A stretch of DNA of 39,992 nucleotides, taken from the NCBI GenBank assembly GCA_016840085.1, contig JAEOTA010000021.1:1-39992 (forward strand). The letters are read 5' to 3'. Origin of the DNA: Promethearchaeota archaeon (lineage in GTDB: Archaea > Asgardarchaeota > Lokiarchaeia > Sigyniarchaeales > SOKP01). A program made the translations under genes and the position numbers. The notes under the pieces are model-generated. The model had not been told where the DNA came from. It ran no database searches and worked only from the letters and a program-made list of their open reading frames with translations. Positions 32,341 through 39,992 of the stretch are shown piece by piece (position 1 is the first letter of the stretch; each line of letters begins with the position of its first letter).

Positions 32341-35300
32341 TCAATATATTTTTGACTTACCTAATTTATCCCATCCAATCATTATTCTATGGGAAAATTG
32401 CTCAGCAACATCCTCTAAATGAGTGATGAGAATAATTTTCTTAAACATTGATTTCAATTCAAGAATTTTATTAACAAACAATTGACGAGAAGTTTCGTCA
32501 TCCAAAGTACCAAGATCACCCTCATCAATGATTAGCGTATTAGATTTTCTAAATACTGCTCCCTTAGTGTCAGGTATTTCTGCAATGCGTTCCATTATGG
32601 CAAATCGAATCGCAGCATTAATTTGAGTTTTTTCTCCACCGGAAAATGTATCTGCTATTCGTTCTTGCTCCCCGTCAAATACGTAGATATCAAATCCTAT
32701 CTGATTTTTCCTTGTAACAGGTTTAAATCCAATAAGACTTATCCGCCCTTCAGTAAGATCACTTAAAATTTGGCTCGCTCTTCTTGATATAGCGGGTAAT
32801 ATCTCTTCTATTGCGAATTTAGGAACACCATTTAAATGGAAAATATTTTTCTTTAATATTGTATAAATTTCAATATTTTTTTTTAGTTCTTTAAGCTTTA
32901 TCTCGTTTTCTTGGACTTTCTGTTTTAAATTTTTAATCCTGTTAATATTTTTTACGATGTTTTTGATTTCTAGATTTGTGAACTCAATGTCCTTCATAAT
33001 TTTTTCTAATTTCTCATTAAGCTCTCCCGCTTTTATCTCATATTCATCATATTTCTTATATCCCGATTCATATTCTTTTAACTTTGGAGTATTAGTTTCT
33101 AAATTTTTATCAATCTCATTTATATCTGTTTCATATTTTTTAATTAAGGCGGTGAAATCTTGAGTTTTATTTAGCTTGATTTCGATTCCTTCCTTTTGTT
33201 TTTCCTTTGCTTTTAAACTGTCAGATTCTTTCTTTATACCTAAGAGTAAATCATTATAATCTTCGGTTAGCTCTTTTTCTATTATAGATTTTTGGAGGTC
33301 TTGTATCATCTTATCATAATTAGTAATTTTTTCTCGAGACTCTTTGTTTTTTGAATCATAATTCTGGTGTAACCGTGTTTGTTCTAAAGCTAATTCATCA
33401 GAAATAAACACATCCTTTGTTATAAGTTCTCGTTGAGGTATATTCTTCTCTAATTCATTTTTTGTCTTTTCTTCAAGTGCTTTAAATTCTTTTATTCTTT
33501 TATTATCCTTATACTCTTTAACTAAAGGTATTTCAACTTTTTGAAGCCTTTCCAGTCTTTCAGAGAATCTTCCGTTATTTATTAGGATATTGAAGGCTTT
33601 GTCTTTTGTAATTTTCGCACTAATGTTTTTAAGTCTATCGGTTTTTTCTGTCATTTGATTAAGAATTTCCTTTAATTGCTCTTCAAACTGTATTTTTATG
33701 TTGTCTTGTATTTCTCTATTTTTTGTGATTTCAGTTTCAATCCTTTCTTTATCAAGGCTCTTTTCCTCAATATCTTGTTTTCTAATTTCTAAATTTTCTC
33801 TTTCTTTTTTCAAAGTATCAAACTGTGACAATTCTTCTTTAAGTTTAGAATAATCTTGTTGATTTTTCTTAGATTCTTCTAAGTTATCTTCAAGTTCTTT
33901 TTTATCTTCTTCTAATTTCTCAATTAACTCTTGTGTTTCCACATATTTTATAAAAGGATCTTCAAATTCTTCTAATAATTTCTTAATATTTTTTAGTTCT
34001 TCTTCAATAGTTTTATTCTCTTTCTGTAATTGAATTACCTGAGCTTTAAATTTATTATGCTCCTTTTCATATTCAGGTAATTCTTCAATACTAACTAAAT
34101 AAGCTCTAATCTCTCCCTCAATACTAGTTACATCTTTTTCTAAATCTTTTAGAATTTTTTTGCATCTTTCTCCTGCATCAGTAAAAATTTTTAATTTAAA
34201 TAGTTTAACAAGTCTTTCTTGCCTTTCACCTGAAGTTAAATTCGAGAAAATCTGTAGCTCTTGTTGACGTATAAAAAATGAGGAGGTAAAACTTTCATAA
34301 TCATAACCTATTATATCCTGAATTTTCTGTTCCTTTTCTGGAATTGGTAATCCCTGATAAAGAGGTTCTCCATCTAAAATAATACTAAGCTTTGGGGAAC
34401 GGGTGCTTCTTTTTATTTGGAGATTTGCATCCCCTATCATTAACTCAAGATCAACATATCCCCCTTTATATAATATTTCTTCAAGAACCATTCCCGCATC
34501 TCTTCTTGAACTTCTTTTAAACAGCGCGAATGTAATCGCATCAAGTATGGAAGATTTTCCAGAACCAGTAGGACCTTTAATAACATAAGAAGAATTATCA
34601 AATTCAATTTTATTGGGACCTTTTCCGTAATTATTAAAATTTTGAAAATCGATTGATTTCAAAGTTATTGAACCAGAAGTAGTAAGGTCAATAGTTTTCA
34701 ATTCTTTTTCTATAAGTTCTTTTCCAATTTTTTTAATTTCTTTAAAATAATTATAATCGGAATATTTCTGCTCTACAAAGTCTTCAAATAGGCTTATAGG
34801 ATCTAAGTTTAACTCCCTTAAATGTTCTAAATCTTCAACCTGCTTCTCAGTATATTGAATATCCGTATAAAACGAGTTTGAGAAATAATTCTCTATTTTT
34901 TCTTTATCAATTTTTATTTCTTTTCCTTTTGGATACTCAATTTTGATCTTACAAATGGCATTTTCGATCTCTACTTTATCAGGTAATTTTGTTAAAATAA
35001 ATTCCATAAAATTTTCTAAGGTATCTGGGATATCAATATCTATTTTAAATAAATTCCTGCATTCAAGTTTCCTGTATTCTAGATCATCATTTTCGACATC
35101 ATAGACACAGTAATATTTATCAGAATCACGTTCACCCATATCGAGTCTATCAATAGAACCTGGGATAATTATTCGATTATTTTTCCATAATTCTTGACGT
35201 AAATGAACATGACCAAAAATAACTAAATCAAATAATTCTTTCTGAACCATTTCTCTATTAAATTTGAATTCACCATAAATTACATCCGGATTATTTGTCT

Positions 35301-35904
35301 CTCGAATTTTAGCTCCTTCTAAAAAATAATGCCCAATTAATATTTTTTTATTACAATTTTTTAACTTTAATTCCACAATTTGTGCGATATAACGTTCAAT
35401 AATTTTTTGAGCAATAAAATAATTGTTTTGGCCTTTAGGGATTTCAATCCCTGCATTCCGAGCCATTTCAACGAGAACATCAAAATGAATAAACGGTAAA
35501 AATAGAAGACCAATAGTAGTCTGATGAAGAACAATTGGTTTAAAATCGGTTATTACATCCACATTCGGAAAATTGGAGAGTTCTAAAATATCAGCACCAC
35601 GTTTGGGATGCCTTATAGAATCATGATTGCCCCCAATTATAAACACTGGAATATTATTTTCATAAAGAGGGATAAAAATCCTTTTTCTTATTATTTTTCT
35701 AATTGTAGGAGAAATAATTTGACGTTCATACACATCGCCTAGGAAAATTACATAATCTGCTTTTTCTTCGATTGCTGACTTTGTGATAATTTCACAATTA
35801 TCAATTACATCTAGGTTTCTTTTGGAAATATTAAGTTCATAGTCTTTAAGATATGGATATGACTTCCCGAAATGAGTATCACCTATAAAAAATATTTTAG
35901 TCAT
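32341..35904 (-). CDS. Mre11-Rad50 (SbcD-SbcC) fusion protein
   Basis: One protein of 1187 residues carries both subunits of the DNA double-strand-break resection nuclease. Residues about 1-300 are Mre11: D9-x-H11 in FIGDTHFG, D57 in FLGDVYE, N93-H94 in GGNHDS, H192 in IGHYFLEG and GHVH at 231-234, all phosphoesterase motifs. A linker of about 110 residues, probably with the Rad50-binding helices, leads to Rad50: Walker A GPTGSGKSS at 444-452, Q-loop FIRQQELQIF near 545, a coiled coil at about 580-1015, signature TFSGGEKTQ at 1086-1094, Walker B NTLIIDEGD at 1122-1130 and the H-loop ILITHLED. The coil contains no C-x-x-C zinc hook; its only cysteine is C581 at the base. The frame is continuous without stop or overlap. 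It lies 20 bases after herA in the resection operon. Confidence 0.95.
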   Translation of the reverse strand: MTKIFFIGDTHFGKSYPYLKDYELNISKRNLDVIDNCEIITKSAIEEKADYVIFLGDVYERQIISPTIRKIIRKRIFIPLYENNIPVFIIGGNHDSIRHPKRGADILELSNFPNVDVITDFKPIVLHQTTIGLLFLPFIHFDVLVEMARNAGIEIPKGQNNYFIAQKIIERYIAQIVELKLKNCNKKILIGHYFLEGAKIRETNNPDVIYGEFKFNREMVQKELFDLVIFGHVHLRQELWKNNRIIIPGSIDRLDMGERDSDKYYCVYDVENDDLEYRKLECRNLFKIDIDIPDTLENFMEFILTKLPDKVEIENAICKIKIEYPKGKEIKIDKEKIENYFSNSFYTDIQYTEKQVEDLEHLRELNLDPISLFEDFVEQKYSDYNYFKEIKKIGKELIEKELKTIDLTTSGSITLKSIDFQNFNNYGKGPNKIEFDNSSYVIKGPTGSGKSSILDAITFALFKRSSRRDAGMVLEEILYKGGYVDLELMIGDANLQIKRSTRSPKLSIILDGEPLYQGLPIPEKEQKIQDIIGYDYESFTSSFFIRQQELQIFSNLTSGERQERLVKLFKLKIFTDAGERCKKILKDLEKDVTSIEGEIRAYLVSIEELPEYEKEHNKFKAQVIQLQKENKTIEEELKNIKKLLEEFEDPFIKYVETQELIEKLEEDKKELEDNLEESKKNQQDYSKLKEELSQFDTLKKERENLEIRKQDIEEKSLDKERIETEITKNREIQDNIKIQFEEQLKEILNQMTEKTDRLKNISAKITKDKAFNILINNGRFSERLERLQKVEIPLVKEYKDNKRIKEFKALEEKTKNELEKNIPQRELITKDVFISDELALEQTRLHQNYDSKNKESREKITNYDKMIQDLQKSIIEKELTEDYNDLLLGIKKESDSLKAKEKQKEGIEIKLNKTQDFTALIKKYETDINEIDKNLETNTPKLKEYESGYKKYDEYEIKAGELNEKLEKIMKDIEFTNLEIKNIVKNINRIKNLKQKVQENEIKLKELKKNIEIYTILKKNIFHLNGVPKFAIEEILPAISRRASQILSDLTEGRISLIGFKPVTRKNQIGFDIYVFDGEQERIADTFSGGEKTQINAAIRFAIMERIAEIPDTKGAVFRKSNTLIIDEGDLGTLDDETSRQLFVNKILELKSMFKKIILITHLEDVAEQFSHRIMIGWDKLGKSKIY

Positions 35905-35924
35905 TCGTTATTCCTCTTTATTAT

Positions 35925-37591
35925 TTAATCTTCAGGAAAAATTTTTGTTACGTCTGCTTTTTCTATAGTCTTAATTGTTTCGGAGAGAGAACGCTTCTGT
36001 CCAAGCAGATCTTTAAATAACACATCATTTTTATAGTCTAGAATGTCGATCATCGTAGGAACGGCAATCGCGTCTCCATATACCAAACATTGTCTTTTTA
36101 TAAGTCCAGAAATCATAGCACGCCATTTTTTTGGATTAGGCAAATTCTTTACAGTTCTTTCAATATCTTTAGTGTCTGTTAAATTTAGAATAAATCGATT
36201 GGCAATTTGAGAGAATACTTCATCATCTATTTGAGAGGGGCGTTGATCTACAAATGCTAACGTTAATTGAAACTTTCTCATCTCTCTTGCTATTCTATCA
36301 AAAATAGTGTATCTTATTACTCTAGGTTGTAAGAATTTGTGTGCTTCTTCGAGAACAACTACTAAAGGAGGTAGTTCACTTTCCTCTTCTCTTTCAGAGT
36401 ATATTTGGTATAGTCTCCTTGTTATCATATTAGCTATAAAATAATATAGATGTCGATTAATACCATATTTACCGAAATCCACGATAATTGATTTTCCTTC
36501 TACCAATTTTTTGAAAATATCTTCAAGACTATCGTCTCTTTTTGTGTCCCCTCTTTTTTTAAGGAACTTATAACTTTTAAATCGAATGATTCTATTACGC
36601 AATGCATTTAAAGAAAACTTGTTGATCTCTTTATGATCTTCTGCTTTTATACTATTAATTACATCTAGCAAATTACTATACTCTTCTGGTTTACTTCTGA
36701 CTAAATTTTCTATATAATAAAGCACGTTAATACTTGGTTCACTTAAAGTTTGCGCACTTGCAATAATATCTCCTAATGCAATATTCTCTTTATAAACAAA
36801 AAACGGTTCTGCTCCATCAGCAACTTTTTCTTTTGTATCTAATTTCCCAAGGCGATAAATTTTAACTTTATCAGGAAAATACCATGCCAAGCCTTTTGTC
36901 TTATCTGCCCTCGAAACCATACCATATTCTCCTTGCATGTCAAAAAGTAGCAATTGTGAGACTTTATTTCGTAATATGAATAAGCATAATATTTTGTTCA
37001 AAATAGACTTCCCAATTCCAGTCCTTCCAAATAGTCCATATGGTTTCTTTACTAATTGAGCAAAGTCAATAGGAACTGGATAATTGAATCCTCTTAATGT
37101 TCCAATCGCATCAGTATATTCAGAAGTTTTATAAATTAAATCGATTTCTTCTTCTGTTACTTGACGTCCTTTAGAAAAAATCGGAGGAATAGTATCAAAT
37201 TCTCTCATTAATTCTTGGAATTCTAAATCTTTTTTTGCTTTATTTGGTAAAAGCTTTAAACAGCTTAAATCCGCAAGACCGTATAATTCCTCCCCTCTCA
37301 CGCCTTCGATTTGACTTGATGGTAATAACCCAACAAAAGGAGAATTTGCAAACCTCTCTGCTATTGGGTTTCCGGGATAAAATAATCTCGTTATTAATGT
37401 ATAATACAATAATTCATCAGTTTCAATTACAATAGGTTGACCAAGACGCAAATTATATGGACGACCTAGGATTTTAGTGTAATTCCTGTATTAGTATCAG
37501 CATGGCACACATCCCCAATTTTGTTTGATTCCTGCGAACCCTCTAATTCTTCCAATTCTATTTCAATATCTTTGTCTCTTTTTTCGGTCAT
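35925..37591 (-). CDS. herA: HerA-type DNA translocase ATPase, split by a -1 frameshift
   Basis: HerA is a hexameric ATPase that works with NurA and Mre11-Rad50 in resecting DNA ends. The long frame (508 residues from a TTG at 37451) has Walker A FGRTGIGKS (142-149 of that frame), Walker B-like PPLVVVLEEAHKFLQP, and the C-terminal FVDQRPSQIDDEVFSQIANR typical of HerA/FtsK-like proteins. Its N-terminal HAS-barrel is incomplete. The missing strand is in a 41-residue frame starting with ATG at 37591: MTEKRDKDIEIELEELEG, then NKIGDVCHADTNTGITLKS and a TAG at 37468-37466. A shift by -1 at AAAA (37475-37472) joins them as GITLKILGRPYNLRLGQPIV, a proper HAS-barrel. So the gene is one unit with a frameshift, programmed, mutational or from sequencing. 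Confidence 0.85.
37466..37475 (-). other. Frameshift site in herA
   Basis: On the minus strand the bases read ACA CTA AAA TCC TAG in the frame of the N-terminal piece and ACT AAA ATC CTA GGT in the frame of the main herA piece. The four A allow a lysyl-tRNA to slip back by one base; the stop TAG follows two codons later. One extra A in the run would also restore the frame without slippage. Confidence 0.6.
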
Positions 37592-37641
37592 TATAAATTA
37601 ACCTCTAAATCATTTTATTTTAATTATTTAATTTGTTTATA

Positions 37642-38709
37642 TTATCGTGATAATTGATCCAAAATTTCGTGGAACGACCTAAATTGCCTTCCATTAATAT
37701 CAACAGCGCCATCCAATATATCTTCTGCTTGTAATCCGAGTTCTTTGAAATGTTCAATAAGTTCCATTTCATAGTTATCCTTAAGGTCTCTTACACTTTT
37801 AGCAATTTTATGAGCCTCAAGCAAACCAATAGGATATCCGGGCATTAATTGTACCATCGAATATGCAGCAAGTGATGAGAATAAAATTGTTGGATCAGTT
37901 ATATCTCTTCCAATATCAATCCTGAACCATTTTGAAGCTTCTTTATGTAATTTTGCATAGTAGACATCACCCCATATATCAAATTTTGTTTGAGCTTCAA
38001 ATTTTTCTTTTGGAATTGATATATACGTTAAATTAGGGTATTTCTCATTATAGTATGTATTAAGAAAGTAATCATCAGTATAAATATCATGAAAAATGTG
38101 AGATGTGGTTGATTTTGAAATTCCTACAAGAGAAATATCATTCATTCTGCAGTTTACTAAGATGCTCTTATATATAGGATCTCTTTCTAATGCTTTAAAC
38201 GTGAGTAATGCCCCATCTTTCAGAACAATACAATTATTGCAATTTTCTGTTATTGTTTCTAACGTTCTATCTTCTAAATAACTCAACACATTGCTAGCAA
38301 CTATTTGAGGTACTCGTTCCATGAGGTTTGCGGCTATATCTGTAGCTTTAGTATATATGGAGGGTTGATTCGCTAATACTTTTGGATTGAAACTAATCAA
38401 ATTCAAGTGATCATACACTTTTGGAGGTGAAAGCATTTTATAATGAAAATCCCTTTTACTATTTTTAGAGACTTTATATTCAGTTACCCCTATTCTAAAC
38501 AACACAACCCATGTTTCCGTGCCTAAGAATGAAAACAGGAAGCTAAATGAGCCATCAATAGCTATTATTGGGGGAATTAAGTCTAAAGTTTCTGATAATT
38601 CAAACTCAACTATTTCAAAATCACCAATATCAAGGGATTCTGGTTTTTCCTCCTTGATTTTAGATAATTTTAATAACTCAATTAACTTTTTTATATCTAT
38701 ATCCTTCAT
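37642..38709 (-). CDS. nurA: NurA 5'-3' nuclease
   Basis: The protein has 355 residues, normal length for NurA. It has the first catalytic aspartate (D52) in PPIIAIDGSFSFLF, the second acidic motif NCIVLKDGALLTFKAL (D165), and the following GISKSTTSHIF with the conserved lysine. The end MVQLMPGYPIGLLEAHKIAK matches the C-terminal NurA element. NurA forms a dimer that sits on the HerA hexamer and degrades the strand exposed during resection. Its start overlaps the stop of the membrane TPR/zinc-ribbon gene as ATGA, and herA follows 50 bases later. Confidence 0.85.
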   Translation of the reverse strand: MKDIDIKKLIELLKLSKIKEEKPESLDIGDFEIVEFELSETLDLIPPIIAIDGSFSFLFSFLGTETWVVLFRIGVTEYKVSKNSKRDFHYKMLSPPKVYDHLNLISFNPKVLANQPSIYTKATDIAANLMERVPQIVASNVLSYLEDRTLETITENCNNCIVLKDGALLTFKALERDPIYKSILVNCRMNDISLVGISKSTTSHIFHDIYTDDYFLNTYYNEKYPNLTYISIPKEKFEAQTKFDIWGDVYYAKLHKEASKWFRIDIGRDITDPTILFSSLAAYSMVQLMPGYPIGLLEAHKIAKSVRDLKDNYEMELIEHFKELGLQAEDILDGAVDINGRQFRSFHEILDQLSR

Positions 38710-39992
38710 ATTTTATCTTTTTTTAATAATAATTCATTTTTAGGAATATTTACTCCACAATATTTACATTTAATCGATTGATCTTTCTTATATGCTTGAA
38801 TTAATTCTTTAGTTATAACTTCTCCACAGAAGGGACATTCATAACTTTTTGTTTCTATTAAATCCTCTACTATTGGTATTTCTGATATTGGAGCAATTTC
38901 AATTAATTTCATTATTTTAGCTTGGAGCTCAGATTGAAAATTACTTGCGTTTCTTATTTTAATTTGAATTTTTTTAATTAATTCGTCAAATCCATCGTAC
39001 TTTTCTGCAGTTTTTTTTGCTTTAAAATAAAGTGAAATTGAATCTACAGCTGTTTTAACTGCTCCTGACAGATCTCTTTTTTGTATTGATTTAGCATTTT
39101 TTAGAATTTCATCTGCTTCTATGACTAATTTTTCAAGTTCAATTCGCTTAAGTTTTGATTCAATATCTTTTAAGACATCATTCAATTTTTTATATTCAAC
39201 GGCTAATTTTTCAGATTTTATTAAATCAATAGCAGATAGAAAATTATTCTTTGCTGACTTCCATTCTATTTCGGCTTGAGAGAACTTTTCTTTTTCATGT
39301 AATTCTTTAGCGATTATTAAATGTTGTTCTCCATTCTGAATATAAACCCTACATATATTATTTTTAATAATTTTCAAGGCATCTCGAATTTTTTCCTCTT
39401 CTTGTCTGGAAGGTGCTTTTTTTAGTGCTAGACTATAATTATTAATTACTTCTTTCCAAGTATCTATAGCCTTTGAAAATGAGCCTTTTGAATAATATAA
39501 ATTAGCTTTCTTATCTAATGCATTGGATTCCATTAATAGATTTTCAAATTTACTAGCTTCAAGTTCTTTTTCCTTAAATCTTTTTTGTTTTTTCTTTTTT
39601 CGAGATTTTGAATAATTTTTTAGCCATTGTAAGTGATAATTCGCATAAACAACCCCAACCAATACAGCTATTCCTACGATAATTAAAAGCCCCAGACCAA
39701 AAAGACCCCAATCTATTGGAGGAATGCCTTTAGAACCATTTCCACCCCCATCATCATCGCCATCGCTATTGGAATGACCTTCAGTCGCGATGATACTCGC
39801 TTGAAAATTTTCACTTATTCCTGAATCATCTGTAATTACAATTGTAAGGCTCATCTTATGATTTATTGGAGTCGTATCAGCTATAGAAAAACCCCAATAA
39901 AAAGCGCTACTAAACGATTTTGTTTTATTCACATCTACAGTTCCAAAATCCATATTTCGCTCAACAGAATTGACGAATGAGATATATGGATC
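38706..39992 (-). CDS. Membrane protein with TPR-like helices and C-terminal zinc ribbon (5' end outside the window)
   Basis: The frame is open to the edge of the window: 13 more codons before the first ATG (39953) read without a stop, so the start lies beyond 39992. The outer part carries beta-rich residues (SLTIVITDDSGISENFQASI) and a Ser/Asp/Gly-rich linker. One membrane helix (LFGLGLLIIVGIAVLVGVVY) lies near 84-105 from the first ATG, then a basic stretch and a long cytosolic helical part with TPR-like repeats (ANLYYSKGSFSKAIDTWKEV, EKEKFSQAEIEWKSAKNNF). The end has a zinc ribbon: CPFCGEVI and CKYCGVNI. It is translationally coupled to nurA. A link between the membrane and the resection machinery is conceivable but only inferred from the operon. 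Confidence 0.7.
   Translation of the reverse strand, partial: DPYISFVNSVERNMDFGTVDVNKTKSFSSAFYWGFSIADTTPINHKMSLTIVITDDSGISENFQASIIATEGHSNSDGDDDGGGNGSKGIPPIDWGLFGLGLLIIVGIAVLVGVVYANYHLQWLKNYSKSRKKKKQKRFKEKELEASKFENLLMESNALDKKANLYYSKGSFSKAIDTWKEVINNYSLALKKAPSRQEEEKIRDALKIIKNNICRVYIQNGEQHLIIAKELHEKEKFSQAEIEWKSAKNNFLSAIDLIKSEKLAVEYKKLNDVLKDIESKLKRIELEKLVIEADEILKNAKSIQKRDLSGAVKTAVDSISLYFKAKKTAEKYDGFDELIKKIQIKIRNASNFQSELQAKIMKLIEIAPISEIPIVEDLIETKSYECPFCGEVITKELIQAYKKDQSIKCKYCGVNIPKNELLLKKDKI

Noticed and set aside
1..39992. tRNA, rRNA and CRISPR arrays.
   Set aside because: I looked for T-loop-like sequences, GC-rich structured blocks and regularly spaced direct repeats on both strands and found none.

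Overview
The window is very AT-rich. Its promoters are archaeal in style (TATA boxes about 25-30 nt before starts, several leaderless-looking starts), and it carries archaeal hallmark genes: a HerA/NurA/Mre11/Rad50 DNA-end-resection operon, an archaeo-eukaryotic-type primase, a DUF123-type GIY-YIG protein and DUF4184. Extracytoplasmic proteins of an FKBP-like, transglutaminase-like and beta-propeller kind, together with a bacterial-type MetK, make an Asgard archaeon (Lokiarchaeia-like) the best guess. That placement is inference, not shown by a marker gene here.

Layout. (1) 1-5.4 kb: a winged-helix regulator, a large FKBP-like membrane protein, a membrane-anchored transglutaminase-like protein, a GIY-YIG protein overlapping a small internally repeated protein, and a coiled-coil membrane protein. 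(2) 5.5-18.1 kb: a region that looks like an integrated or former replicon. It holds a ParB-like protein with a palindromic promoter, two ribbon-helix-helix-like proteins (one with a membrane anchor), a broken beta-propeller gene, a DUF4184 membrane protein with no normal start codon, a three-gene operon with a virion/adhesin-like protein, and a four-gene operon of an unknown protein, a primase, an RNase H-fold exonuclease-like protein and an RHH protein. A 32-bp operator-like element occurs twice (6776 and 13009), each time behind an RHH gene. A cluster of nested inverted repeats lies just upstream of the primase operon, followed by a NYN-domain nuclease-like gene. (3) 18.5-24.4 kb: gene debris and accessory genes. 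These include two back-to-back gene fragments, two convergent overlapping genes with HEPN-like signatures, small Cys-rich proteins (one with an in-frame TGA) and a zincin (HExxH) protein. (4) 24.4-31.1 kb: MetK, then a leftward series with three related small winged-helix proteins surrounding a wHTH-PD-(D/E)XK nuclease, an acidic protein, a membrane protein and an HNH endonuclease. This looks like a defence-type neighbourhood. (5) 31.3-40 kb: an unknown rightward gene, then a leftward operon of a membrane TPR/zinc-ribbon protein (cut by the window end), NurA, HerA and a single protein that fuses Mre11 to Rad50.

The strongest observations are the Mre11-Rad50 fusion without a zinc-hook motif; the herA reading frame, whose N-terminal HAS-barrel is joined to the rest only through a -1 shift at a run of four A; the primase/ParB/RHH replicon with its repeated operator and inverted-repeat intergenic region; and the wHTH-nuclease operon. 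No tRNA, rRNA, CRISPR array or intact insertion sequence was recognised.
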